From: an uncultured Hyphomicrobiales bacterium
GTDB lineage: Bacteria; Pseudomonadota; Alphaproteobacteria; Rhizobiales; Aestuariivirgaceae
Length of the DNA stretch: 8,025 nt
Direction of reading: 5' to 3'
NCBI GenBank assembly: GCA_903930095.1
Contig: CAIYXE010000336.1
Span: 1 to 8,025, forward strand
Shown: in pieces, positions 1-8,025 of the stretch
Numbering within the stretch: position 1 is the first letter of the stretch
Layout: every line of letters starts with the position of its first letter
The notes under the pieces: generated by a model
Told to the model about the DNA's origin: nothing
What the model saw: only the letters and a program-made list of their open reading frames with translations
Database searches by the model: none
Translations under genes and position numbers: made by a program

Positions 1-831
1 GAAGCCCGCCACCGCCTCGTCGCCGAAGGGTGCAATCTCATGCGTCATGTAGGCATTGGCGAAAGGGGTGGCGAGCTGGGTGAGGATCGCGGGGAAGGCG
101 ATGGCCCATAATGCCGGCAAATCGCGCCTCAGTCCCGGAAGCCGCATCGGGTTGAGGAAGCGGTGCACCCGGACGACGCCGTGCAGGCCGATGCCGAAGG
201 ACACGGCATAGCCCACCACCGTCGCCGCGGCCGCACCCTGGATGCCCCAGCCCAGCCAGAAGATGAAGATGGGGTCCATGCAGGCCGTGACGATGGCCGC
301 CGAGAGCGTGATGTACATGGCGCGGCGCGCATCTCCCAGCCCGCGCAGGATGAAGGAGCAGCAAATGGCGCCGGAGATCAGGATATAGCCCGGCGTCATC
401 GTCCAGATGAAGAGCTGGGCCAGGCGCTTTGCCTCACCTGATGCGCCAAGCAGCGCGAGGAACCCGCCCGAGCCGAGATTGATGGCAATGGTGATCACCG
501 CCGAGACGGCGAGCGAGAACATGAGCGCGCTCGTCGCATACTGGCGCGCGCGGTTCATGTCGCCCGCGCCGACGTTGCGCGCAACCAGTGCCGCAGCGGC
601 GATGCCTGAGCCGATCGCCACCGAGAGGTTGGTGAAGACGACGGTTCCGGCATAGCCGATGGCCGCCGTCACCGCCGTCTGGTTCAGCATGGAGAGGAAG
701 AACAGGTCGACGAGGTCGACCGCGAACAGCGCCATGAGGCCCACGGCCCCGGTGAGCGTCATCACCACCACATGGCGCATGGTGGAGCCCACCACGAAGG
801 GCGCGCGCCGTTCCCCTTGCGCGCTGCTCAC
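1..831 (-). CDS. MATE family efflux transporter, C-terminal part missing (cut by window start)
   Basis: Inner-membrane protein of the multidrug and toxic compound extrusion (MATE) family, which exports small molecules by Na+ or H+ antiport. The visible 277 codons are mostly hydrophobic and form successive membrane helices. They begin near residues 18-45 with an acidic segment (VDLVDLFFLSML) that resembles the first helix of MATE proteins. It continues with Gly/Ala-rich helices, a short RGLGDARRAMY loop and a PAILTQLATPFANAY stretch that looks like the start of the second half. I chose the GTG at 831-829 because it overlaps the stop of the upstream HAD gene (GTGA), which suggests translational coupling. 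An ATG at 780-778 is the alternative start. It is the last visible gene of the tldD-HAD-MATE unit. The substrate cannot be told from sequence. Family assignment is fairly sure; the C-terminus lies outside the window. Confidence 0.85.
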   Translation of the reverse strand, partial: MSSAQGERRAPFVVGSTMRHVVVMTLTGAVGLMALFAVDLVDLFFLSMLNQTAVTAAIGYAGTVVFTNLSVAIGSGIAAAALVARNVGAGDMNRARQYATSALMFSLAVSAVITIAINLGSGGFLALLGASGEAKRLAQLFIWTMTPGYILISGAICCSFILRGLGDARRAMYITLSAAIVTACMDPIFIFWLGWGIQGAAAATVVGYAVSFGIGLHGVVRVHRFLNPMRLPGLRRDLPALWAIAFPAILTQLATPFANAYMTHEIAPFGDEAVAGF

Positions 832-1439
832 AGGGTGAACCCGAGGCCCTGCAGTTCGGGCAGGAGCTGTTCGTGGCTTCTGAAGTGGTGGCCCGCGATG
901 CCGGCGATGCGTGCTCCCGTCACGTTGGATCGCTTGTCGTCGATGAACCAGCAGCGCTGCGGATCGAGATCCATGCGTTCCATCAGTCTCGTATAGCTTG
1001 CGGGATCCGGCTTTTTGGTGCCGAACTCGAAGGAATAGTATTGCTCGCCGAACACCGCCGTCACCTCCGGGAACAGGTCAGCCAGCGCCGCCTTGGTGAG
1101 AGGCCCGTTGTTGGTGAAGATGGCGATCCGCGCCTGTTCGCCGACCCTTGCTGCCAGCGCCAGCATGTCGGGCCATGGCTGCATGGACTCCCGCCTGGCC
1201 GCCACCCAGTCCGCCCGCGAGAGATCGTGGCCGATGCGGCGGCCGAACTCGCTCAGGTAATGGTCGGGGTCAGGGTAGCCGCCTGTATCCGCTGCGTCCT
1301 CGAAGCCCGAATCCCAGATCGCGGCGCGGATGTCGCGCGGCGTCTTGCCCGTGAGGCGCGACAGCGCCCGGAGCCGCCGCCCAAGGTCGTAGCGGCAGAG
1401 CACGTCGTCCATGTCGAAGATGACGGCGTCTGGCCTCAT
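828..1439 (-). CDS. HAD superfamily hydrolase (subfamily IA-like phosphatase)
   Basis: A 203-residue soluble protein of the haloacid dehalogenase superfamily, whose members mostly hydrolyse phosphate esters through an aspartyl-phosphate intermediate. All four motifs are visible. Motif I is FDMDDV, with nucleophile D9 and acid/base D11. Motif II is IFTNNG with T109. Motif III is the lysine of TKKPDP (K142/K143). Motif IV is FIDDK with D167 and D168. Residues between motifs I and II, about 20-90, form the helical cap expected of subfamily IA. The usual DxDGT is DMDDV here, a variation also seen in this superfamily. The ATG lies 4 nt after the tldD stop, and its own stop overlaps the start of the MATE gene, so it is coupled on both sides. 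No obvious ribosome site precedes it. The substrate is unknown; a sugar phosphate or nucleotide phosphatase is possible. Confidence 0.9.
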   Translation of the reverse strand: MRPDAVIFDMDDVLCRYDLGRRLRALSRLTGKTPRDIRAAIWDSGFEDAADTGGYPDPDHYLSEFGRRIGHDLSRADWVAARRESMQPWPDMLALAARVGEQARIAIFTNNGPLTKAALADLFPEVTAVFGEQYYSFEFGTKKPDPASYTRLMERMDLDPQRCWFIDDKRSNVTGARIAGIAGHHFRSHEQLLPELQGLGFTL

Positions 1440-1443
1440 GGCG

Positions 1444-2871
1444 TCATGCGGCGGTACCGCCCACGGTCAGCCGGTCGATGCGGAGCGAGGGCTGGCCCAC
1501 GCCCACCGGCACGCCCTGCCCCTGTTTGCCGCATGTGCCAATGCCAGGGTCGAGCGCCATGTCGTTGCCGACCATGGAAATGCGGGTCAGGGCATCTGCC
1601 CCCGCGCCGATGAGGGTTGCACCCTTCACCGGCATGGTGATCTTGCCATCCTCGATGAGATAGGCCTCGGTGCAGGAGAACACGAACTTGCCCGAGGTGA
1701 TGTCGACCTGGCCACCGCCGAAGGACTTGGCGAAGAGGCCGCGCTTGATCGAGCGCTGGATCTCCTCCGGGTGCCGGTCGCCCGCGAGCATGTAGGTGTT
1801 GGTCATGCGTGGCATGGGCGCGTGGGCATGCGACTGGCGGCGGCCGTTGCCGGTGGGGGTCACACCCATGAGGCGGGCATTCATCCGGTCCTGCATCAGG
1901 CCCACGAGGATGCCGTCCTCGATCAGGGTGGTCGACCGCGAGGGGGTGCCCTCGTCATCGATGGTGATCGAGCCGCGCCGGTCGGGGATGGTGCCATCAT
2001 CGACGATGGTAACGCCGGGAGCCGCGACCCGGCTGCCAATCATGCCGCTGAACACCGATGTCTTTTTGCGGTGGAAGTCGCCCTCGAGGCCATGGCCTAC
2101 GGCTTCATGCAGCAGGATGCCGGGCCAGCCGGGGCCAAGCAGCACGTCCATCTCGCCGGCAGGCGCCGGGCGTGCCTCGAGTGAAACGAGGCTCTGGCGC
2201 AGCGCCTCCCGGGCGGCGGCCATCCACATCTCCTCGGTGAAGTAGGACAGCGGCTCGCCCCGCCCGCCCAGGCCGTGGCTGCCCTGGCCCTGTTCCTTGC
2301 CGTCGGAAGAGACGATCGAGATGTTGAAACGCACGAGCGGGCGCACGTCGCGGTAGCTTGCGCCGTCGGCCCTCAGGATCTCGACTGCCTGCCAGTCTGC
2401 CGCCATGGAAACGGAAACCTGCCTCACGCGCGGGTCGAGCCCGCGGGCATAGGCGTCGGCCTTCTGGAGCAGGGCGATCTTTTCCGAGAAGCCCATGGCA
2501 TCGGCCGGGTTCGTGTCCGCATAGAGCTTGCGGTTGGTGCGCTCGGGCGAGACGGCATGAACCACGCTCGATCCGGTGGCGACCGTGCGGCAGACCTCTG
2601 CCGCGCGCTTCAGGGCAGCCATCGAGAGATCGGTCGCATGGGCATAGGCCGCGGTTTCGCCCATGACGGCCCGCAGGCCAAACCCCTGGGATTCGTCGAA
2701 GCTCGCGGACTTCAGCTTGCCGTCGTCCCAGACAAGGCTCTCCGTTTGCCGTTTTTCCAGAAATAGCTCGCCGTCCTCGGCGCCCTTCAGCGTGGCGGCG
2801 AGCACGGCTTCGGCCTCGGCGCGGCTGAAGTCGGCAGTCTCGAGAAGGGGCGCGGTCGGGCTCGGCGTCAT
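1444..2871 (-). CDS. tldD: TldD metalloprotease
   Basis: The 475 residues match the usual length of TldD (about 480). TldD is the catalytic half of the cytoplasmic TldD/TldE (PmbA) zinc protease, which degrades unfolded peptides. In enterobacteria it also matures microcin B17 and acts on the CcdA antitoxin. The metal site is plain: HEAVGHGLEGD contains the HExxxH motif at residues 255-260. GTCGKQGQ near the C-terminus supplies Cys447, which corresponds by position to the third zinc ligand of E. coli TldD. The start ATG is supported by AAGGTG seven bases upstream (2879-2884 on the minus strand). It heads a unit with the HAD and MATE genes. Its partner tldE/pmbA is not in this window; in many bacteria it lies elsewhere on the chromosome. 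tldD beside the cox operon is, from memory, a recurrent arrangement in Hyphomicrobiales. Confidence 0.96.
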   Translation of the reverse strand: MTPSPTAPLLETADFSRAEAEAVLAATLKGAEDGELFLEKRQTESLVWDDGKLKSASFDESQGFGLRAVMGETAAYAHATDLSMAALKRAAEVCRTVATGSSVVHAVSPERTNRKLYADTNPADAMGFSEKIALLQKADAYARGLDPRVRQVSVSMAADWQAVEILRADGASYRDVRPLVRFNISIVSSDGKEQGQGSHGLGGRGEPLSYFTEEMWMAAAREALRQSLVSLEARPAPAGEMDVLLGPGWPGILLHEAVGHGLEGDFHRKKTSVFSGMIGSRVAAPGVTIVDDGTIPDRRGSITIDDEGTPSRSTTLIEDGILVGLMQDRMNARLMGVTPTGNGRRQSHAHAPMPRMTNTYMLAGDRHPEEIQRSIKRGLFAKSFGGGQVDITSGKFVFSCTEAYLIEDGKITMPVKGATLIGAGADALTRISMVGNDMALDPGIGTCGKQGQGVPVGVGQPSLRIDRLTVGGTAA

Positions 2872-2908
2872 GCGGGATCACCTTGTCTTGGGGATTGGTG
2901 TTCCTGAC

Positions 2909-2938
2909 AAGATAGGTGAGTGCTCCTGCTTCTGCCAG
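2909..2938 (-). promoter_or_regulatory. Candidate promoter of tldD
   Basis: Read on the minus strand, CTGGCA (2933-2938, 4 of 6 to TTGACA) is followed after 18 bases by TATCTT (2909-2914, 4 of 6 to TATAAT). The overlapping CTATCT is close to the alphaproteobacterial -10 form CTATAT. It sits between the ialB terminator and the tldD ribosome site, the only place a promoter for this unit could lie within the gap. Matches are modest, so this is an inference. Confidence 0.35.
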
Positions 2939-2945
2939 CGCCATG

Positions 2946-2978
2946 AAAAAAGGGCCGCCCCTGCCGGGGCGGCCCCTT
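2946..2978 (-). terminator. Rho-independent terminator of the IalB-like gene
   Basis: A perfect 10-bp stem (2952-2961 with 2966-2975) closes a 4-base loop. It extends outward by one G-U and two A-U pairs. On the minus strand it is followed by six T (2951-2946). The stem is almost all G/C. The T run is on the minus-strand exit side only, so it acts on transcripts from the IalB-like gene, whose stop is 24 nt upstream. It separates that gene from the tldD unit. Confidence 0.93.
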
Positions 2979-3001
2979 GAAAGATTGCCGCCGGAACGGC
3001 G

Positions 3002-3643
3002 TCAGTTGCTCTGGAGCGCTTCGAGCGAGGCGGTGAAGCCGCTGAGCGAAAGCTTCATGGGCAGGCCGATGCCGGGCGCCTCGTAGATGATGAAATTGGC
3101 TTCCTTGCCCTTCTTGAGCTTTGCCAGCGTCTCGGGCGAGGCTTCGGCGAAAGCCATGCAGACCTGCGGCATGCAGCGCGTGAAAGGAACGCGGCCCACG
3201 GCCTCGCCATCGATCTCAAGGGCAACGCCTGTCGGCAGGAACACGCCGATGGGCGCGATGACCCGCATGTTGATGATCGACTTTTCGGCAGTATCGGTCT
3301 TCACGAGGACCAGGGTGAGGCTCGCCTTGGGATTTTTCTCGCTCTGGGTCGACTGGATCATGCCGCACTGGCGGATCGCCTTCTGGCCCTCGGGCGCTGG
3401 CGGCGTTTCGCACTGGACCTTCCATTTGCCGTTCTCGGCAATGAGGTCCACCTTCGGCGCCGGCTGGGCCTGGCCCGTCTGGCCCTGCTGCTGCTGCTGC
3501 TGCTGCTTGTTGGCGCGCGGGCCGAACTGGGCCGGGGCCTGTTGGCTTTCCTGGGCTGACGGCATATCGGCCAGCGACAGGCTGAACGCGAGAGCGAGGG
3601 ACGAAAGGGCGAGCAGGCGGCCCAGCTTCATGTTGATTCGCAC
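3002..3643 (-). CDS. Secreted IalB-family (invasion associated locus B) protein
   Basis: Predicted 213-residue exported protein. A basic start and hydrophobic core (MKLGRLLALSSLALAFSLSL) form a signal peptide ending near the SAQ/ES junction. A Gln/Pro-rich linker follows with seven consecutive Gln at about residues 47-53. The rest is the IalB-type domain: an early GKWKVQC motif, a conserved PTGVALEIDG-like strand and four cysteines (C78, C93, C157, C162) that could form two disulfides in the periplasm. IalB was named from Bartonella erythrocyte invasion, but homologues are widespread in free-living Hyphomicrobiales, so a virulence role should not be assumed. I chose GTG at 3643 because AGAAGG (3653-3658) lies nine bases upstream. 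The ATG at 3631 is the alternative and would give a cleaner signal peptide. The gene is monocistronic, divergent from coxB, and ends in a strong terminator. Confidence 0.88.
   Translation of the reverse strand: MRINMKLGRLLALSSLALAFSLSLADMPSAQESQQAPAQFGPRANKQQQQQQQGQTGQAQPAPKVDLIAENGKWKVQCETPPAPEGQKAIRQCGMIQSTQSEKNPKASLTLVLVKTDTAEKSIINMRVIAPIGVFLPTGVALEIDGEAVGRVPFTRCMPQVCMAFAEASPETLAKLKKGKEANFIIYEAPGIGLPMKLSLSGFTASLEALQSN
3485..3505 (-). repeat. (CAG)7 trinucleotide tract coding for poly-Gln
   Basis: Seven identical CAG codons in a row (CTG on the plus strand) encode seven Gln in the linker between signal peptide and IalB-type domain. The run is perfect, with no CAA interruption, so slippage could change it in whole codons without breaking the frame. 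Confidence 0.95.
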
Positions 3644-3674
3644 GTATGATGACCTTCTGGTTCTCAATCGGGCG

Positions 3675-3703
3675 GGTTTAGCCCCGGCAGCGGGTCAAGA
3701 CAA
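3675..3703 (-). promoter_or_regulatory. Candidate promoter of the IalB-like gene
   Basis: On the minus strand TTGTCT (3698-3703) is followed after 17 bases by TAAACC (3675-3680). A second -35-like TTGACC overlaps just inside it. This would place the transcript start near 3668, leaving a short leader that contains the AGAAGG ribosome site. The -10 match is weak, so this is tentative. Confidence 0.3.
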
Positions 3704-3819
3704 CCCAGTTTTCCGGCGAAATCCGCCACCCGGACGCGACGTTTCGAGAGCAATTGGGGCGGAATTCCGGTTGCCTTCAAGACCGCCTGCGCAATGACGT
3801 TTTGCCGCGCCTGCCCACG

Positions 3820-3850
3820 TTGCGGCAGGCCTCCGAATGTGGTTCACAAT
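3820..3850 (+). promoter_or_regulatory. Candidate promoter of the cox operon
   Basis: TTGCGG (3820-3825) is followed by CACAAT (3845-3850, 4 of 6 to TATAAT) after 19 bases, or by TTCACA after 17. No better pair is obvious closer to coxB. The -35 overlaps the 3' arm of the 7-bp inverted repeat at 3809-3830, which could be an operator. Transcription would start about 75-80 bases before the coxB start codon. Based on motif reading only. Confidence 0.3.
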
Positions 3851-3934
3851 CGCCACATGGAGGGTGGGCGCACCGACAGGGCCGACCCGCCGCCTTGCGC
3901 GTCCTTCGCAGGGCCATGAAGAGAGAGGGTAACG

Positions 3935-4837
3935 ATGAAGTTTCGCAGCACGTTGACCGCGTTGCTCGGCCTTTTTGCCGGCGTGGCGGGCATTTCAGAG
4001 GCCTGGGCCATTGAAGGCTATGCCAAGCCCTGGCAAATGGGCCTGCAAGAGGCCGTGTCTCCCTCCATGGAGGGAATCCACTGGTTTCACAATGGCTTGC
4101 TGCTGCCGATCATCACGGTGATCACGCTCTTCGTGCTGGCGCTGATGATCTATGTGATGGTGAAGTTCAACGCCCGTGCGAACCCGGTTCCCTCACGTAC
4201 CACCCACAACACAACGATCGAGGTTCTGTGGACGGTCATCCCCATCCTGATCCTGGTGGTGATCGCCATTCCGTCCTTCCGGCTGCTCTATCTGCAGCGT
4301 GACATTCCGGCCGCCGACATGACGATCAAGGTCATCGGCAACCCGGGGTGGAACTGGACCTATGAATATCCCGACCTCGGCCTGAACGATGACGGTTCGG
4401 CCAAGGTCACCTTCACCGCCTCGCTGGACGAGAATGCCCGCGACATGGAGAAGGCCAAGGCTGCCAATGTGCCTTACCTGCTCAAGACCGACGCGCCGGT
4501 CTATGTGCCGGTCAACAAGACGGTAAAGCTGATCATCACCTCGGATCCTGATGGCATCATTCACGCCTGGACTATTCCGTCCTTCGGCATGAAGATCGAC
4601 GCCATTCCGGGGCGCCTCAACGAGGACTGGTTCAAGGCGTCGCGCACCGGCGTGTTCTTCGGTCAGTGCTCGGAGCTCTGCGGCAAGGACCACGCTTACA
4701 TGCCCATTGAGGTGATCGTGCTCGAACAGGCTGACTATGATGCCTGGGCCCAGAAGGCGCAGACCGCCGGCGCCGATGAGGCGCACAAGTTCATGACCGC
4801 CAAGCTTGAGGCCAGGGCCCAGCTGGCGCAGAAGTAA
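3935..4837 (+). CDS. coxB: Cytochrome c oxidase subunit II (aa3 type, CuA protein)
   Basis: The 300-residue subunit takes electrons from cytochrome c at its periplasmic CuA centre and passes them to haem a in subunit I. A signal peptide ends near AWA/IE (residue 25). Two membrane helices follow at about 55-78 and 96-115. The rest is the periplasmic cupredoxin domain. All CuA ligands are present: H210, C245, E247 (backbone), C249, H253 and M256 in GQCSELCGKDHAYMP. The conserved DAIPGRLNEDWF loop is also present. There is no fused cytochrome c domain, so it is the short caa3-less form. Oddities: the electron-entry motif reads IGNPGWNWTYEYP, one residue longer before the WxW than the usual GxQWxW. 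The segment SDPDGIIHAW also looks one residue longer than in mitochondrial subunit II. The start is set by GAGAGAGGG just upstream. It is the first gene of the oxidase operon, 21 nt before coxA. Confidence 0.98.
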   Translation: MKFRSTLTALLGLFAGVAGISEAWAIEGYAKPWQMGLQEAVSPSMEGIHWFHNGLLLPIITVITLFVLALMIYVMVKFNARANPVPSRTTHNTTIEVLWTVIPILILVVIAIPSFRLLYLQRDIPAADMTIKVIGNPGWNWTYEYPDLGLNDDGSAKVTFTASLDENARDMEKAKAANVPYLLKTDAPVYVPVNKTVKLIITSDPDGIIHAWTIPSFGMKIDAIPGRLNEDWFKASRTGVFFGQCSELCGKDHAYMPIEVIVLEQADYDAWAQKAQTAGADEAHKFMTAKLEARAQLAQK

Positions 4838-6508
<1,671 letters not shown>

Positions 6509-6518
6509 CGCAAGCACG

Positions 6519-7475
6519 ATGAGCGACATTAACGCCCATATCGCAGACGTCCCGGCCACCTCGGAAGGCGGCCAGGGCAGCGTTGGGGACTATTTCGCGC
6601 TGCTGAAGCCGCGCGTGATGTCGCTCGTCATCTTCACGGCCTTTGCCGGGCTGATCGCGGCGCCTGGCACGATCCATCCGTGGCTGGGCTTCGTGGCGCT
6701 GCTGGCCATCGCCGTGGGTGCTGGCGCCGCTGGCGCCCTCAACATGTGGTATGACGCCGACATCGATGCGGTGATGAAGCGCACCGCGCGGCGTCCGGTG
6801 CCCAAGGGCGCCATCACCCCGCAGGAGGCGCTGGGCTTCGGCATGACGCTGGCCGTGGGATCCGTCCTCGTGCTCGGCCTGCTCGTCAACTATCTGGCGG
6901 GCGCGCTGCTGGCCTTCACGATTTTCTTCTACATCGCAGTCTACACCATGTGGCTGAAGCGGCTGACCCCGCAGAACATCGTGATCGGGGGTGCAGCCGG
7001 CGCCTTCCCGCCGATGGTGGGCTGGGCGTCGGTGACGGGCTCCATCGACCTCGGGGCCATCGCGCTGTTCATGATCATCTTTGTGTGGACACCGCCGCAT
7101 TTCTGGGCGCTGGCCCTGTGGAAGAAGATCAACGCCGACTATTCGAATGCCGGCGTTCCCATGCTGCCGGTTGTGGCGGGCGCGGACGAGACGCGCCGCC
7201 AGATCCTGATCTACACGCTGATCCTTGTTCCCGTGACGCTGCTTCCCGCGCTCACGGGCACGGTGGGCTGGTTCTACACCCTCGCCAATGCCGGGCTCGG
7301 CGTCATGTTCATCTGGCACGCTGTCCAGGTCTATCGCATCCGCGAGGGAGCGGAGGCAGAGGCCGCCTGCAAGAAGCTGTTCGGATTTTCCACCCTGTGG
7401 CTGTTCGTCGTCTTCGCGCTGATCCTGCTGGAGCGTGCGCTGGGCATGCCGCTCTTCGCGCCGGTTCTCGGATGA
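6519..7475 (+). CDS. ctaB: Protohaem IX farnesyltransferase (haem O synthase)
   Basis: A 318-residue polytopic membrane enzyme of the UbiA prenyltransferase superfamily (CtaB/CyoE/COX10). It adds farnesyl diphosphate to the 2-vinyl group of haem b to give haem O, which CtaA then converts to the haem A of CoxA. The first Asp-rich motif is N75-MWYDADID with D79 and D83, followed by [12 protein letters not shown]. The second conserved stretch is [14 protein letters not shown] (about 205-217), followed by GADETRR. The TPPHFWALA segment (191-199) is typical of haem O synthases. There are about eight to nine hydrophobic helices. The N-terminal 22 residues are a polar, poorly conserved extension. 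No clear ribosome site precedes the ATG, which lies 10 bases after the coxA stop, so translation may depend on coupling. Its TGA overlaps the ATG of the next gene. Confidence 0.98.
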   Translation: MSDINAHIADVPATSEGGQGSVGDYFALLKPRVMSLVIFTAFAGLIAAPGTIHPWLGFVALLAIAVGAGAAGALNMWYDADIDAVMKRTARRPVPKGAITPQEALGFGMTLAVGSVLVLGLLVNYLAGALLAFTIFFYIAVYTMWLKRLTPQNIVIGGAAGAFPPMVGWASVTGSIDLGAIALFMIIFVWTPPHFWALALWKKINADYSNAGVPMLPVVAGADETRRQILIYTLILVPVTLLPALTGTVGWFYTLANAGLGVMFIWHAVQVYRIREGAEAEAACKKLFGFSTLWLFVVFALILLERALGMPLFAPVLG

Positions 7476-7633
7476 ATGAGATCATGACCAACACCCCCTT
7501 CGGCCCTGAGGATATGGCCCGCCGCCGCAAGCGGGCGATTGCCGTGGCCTTGATCCTCGCCGCACTCGTGGTGCTGTTTTTCGTTACCACGCTGGTGCAT
7601 CTGGGCGGCAACGTGGCGCAGAGGTCATATTGA
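7472..7633 (+). CDS. coxF: Small single-helix membrane protein of the cox operon (CoxF-like)
   Basis: A 53-residue protein. It has a polar N-terminus, a basic patch (ARRRKRA, residues 16-22), one membrane helix at about 22-41 ([20 protein letters not shown]) and a short tail [12 protein letters not shown]. The basic patch suggests the N-terminus faces the cytoplasm. Position between ctaB and ctaG, size and the [17 protein letters not shown] end match the small protein annotated as CoxF in alphaproteobacterial cox operons, recognised from memory. Its role is not established; help in oxidase assembly is inferred from location. It overlaps ctaB (ATGA, 7472-7475) and ctaG (TGATG, 7631-7635), so all three are translationally coupled. 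No ribosome site of its own is visible. Conserved position and tight overlaps argue for a real gene; the symbol is less certain. Confidence 0.85.
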   Translation: MNEIMTNTPFGPEDMARRRKRAIAVALILAALVVLFFVTTLVHLGGNVAQRSY

Positions 7634-8025
7634 TGCGCCAGCCAAACCCCGCCAAGAATCTTCGTGTCGCCATCATCGCGGGTGGCGTTGCCGCAGGCAT
7701 GGTCGGCCTGTCCTACGCCGCCGTGCCGCTCTATCGCCTGTTCTGCCAGGTCACGGGCTTCGGTGGCACGACGCAGCGCGCCGAAGCGGCACCCGAACGC
7801 GCCACAGACAGCATCATCTCCGTCCGCTTCGACGCCAACACCTCCGGAAATCTCGCCTGGTCCTTCCACGCCGTCCAGACATCGATGACGGTGAAGGTGG
7901 GAGAGCAGAACATGGCCTATTACAAGGCCACCAACATTTCCGACCAGCCGGTCACCGGCACGGCGGTGTTCAACGTGACACCGGTTCAGGCCGGCGCCTA
8001 TTTCAACAAGATCCAGTGCTTCTGC
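7633..8025 (+). CDS. ctaG: Cytochrome c oxidase assembly protein CtaG/Cox11 (cut by window end)
   Basis: A membrane-anchored periplasmic copper chaperone that delivers copper to the CuB site of CoxA. The 131 visible codons give a short cytoplasmic start, one membrane helix at about residues 11-30, the family motif AAVPLYRLFCQVTGFGGTTQ with C38, and the immunoglobulin-like periplasmic domain. The window ends inside the copper motif KIQCFC(F), with C129 and C131 visible. The start ATG shares its A with the stop of the preceding small gene. AGAGG (7620-7624) lies eight bases upstream, the clearest ribosome site in this part of the operon. About 60-70 further residues would be expected, and coxC probably follows. 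This is Cox11-type CtaG, not the unrelated caa3 CtaG of Bacillus. Confidence 0.97.
   Translation, partial: MRQPNPAKNLRVAIIAGGVAAGMVGLSYAAVPLYRLFCQVTGFGGTTQRAEAAPERATDSIISVRFDANTSGNLAWSFHAVQTSMTVKVGEQNMAYYKATNISDQPVTGTAVFNVTPVQAGAYFNKIQCFC

Larger units (their letters stand above)
3644..3934. other. Divergent control region between the IalB-like gene and coxB
   Basis: This 291-base stretch has no recognised gene. It must hold the promoters of both flanking units. Visible elements are the candidate IalB-like promoter (3675-3703), a 10-bp palindrome CGGAATTCCG (3760-3769), a 7-bp inverted repeat (3809-3815 with 3824-3830), a candidate coxB promoter (3820-3850) and the coxB ribosome site (GAGAGAGGG, 3921-3929). 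A 41-codon reading frame with a CxxCxxC motif spans 3794-3919; it lacks a ribosome site and I do not call it a gene. Confidence 0.7.

Noticed and set aside
1411..2184. A 257-codon plus-strand open frame opposite tldD
   Set aside because: The minus strand carries the complete TldD with its HExxxH site. The plus frame has no motif and is a GC-driven shadow.
2882..2911. CTTGTC ... GACAAG inverted repeat just upstream of tldD
   Set aside because: The arms are only six bases with an 18-base spacer. This is expected by chance at this scale.
2105..2944. A 279-codon minus-strand frame overlapping the N-terminal half of tldD
   Set aside because: It is a +1 shadow of tldD, Arg/Pro/Gly-rich, with no family features.
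3760..3769. Perfect 10-bp palindrome CGGAATTCCG between the divergent genes
   Set aside because: It is short, does not extend outward, and is not placed over either promoter candidate. It may be chance.

Overview
The window looks like a chromosomal segment of an alphaproteobacterium, most likely of the order Hyphomicrobiales (Rhizobiales). The basis is high GC content, the aa3-type cytochrome c oxidase cluster in the order coxB-coxA-ctaB-small membrane protein-ctaG, and an IalB-family invasion-associated-locus-B-like protein plus tldD beside it. I cannot name a genus from the sequence alone. GC content and codon use look even throughout. I see no mobile elements, RNA genes or CRISPR arrays.

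Left part (1-2871, minus strand): three tightly packed genes read leftward, tldD -> HAD-family hydrolase -> MATE-family exporter. The last is cut by the window edge. The gaps are +4 nt and a GTGA overlap, so this is almost certainly one transcription and translation unit. A short gap (2872-3001) holds the tldD ribosome site, a candidate promoter and a strong intrinsic terminator that closes the next gene.

Middle (3002-3934): a single minus-strand gene encodes a secreted IalB-family protein with a seven-codon CAG (poly-Gln) tract. It is followed by a divergent control region of about 290 bp shared with the oxidase operon.

Right part (3935-8025, plus strand): the haem-copper oxidase operon. 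CoxB carries the CuA electron-entry site and CoxA the haem a, haem a3 and CuB centres. CtaB makes haem O, the precursor of haem A. A 53-residue single-helix protein (coxF-like) has an unclear assembly role. CtaG/Cox11 delivers copper to CuB and is cut by the window end exactly within its CFCF copper motif. Together they encode the catalytic core of terminal respiration and part of its cofactor assembly line. coxC is expected just past the window.

Nothing here is clearly a new system. The points most worth a second look are a one-residue insertion at the electron-entry Trp motif of CoxB, a tiny CxxCxxC reading frame plus hairpin just before coxB, and the poly-Gln tract in the IalB-like protein.
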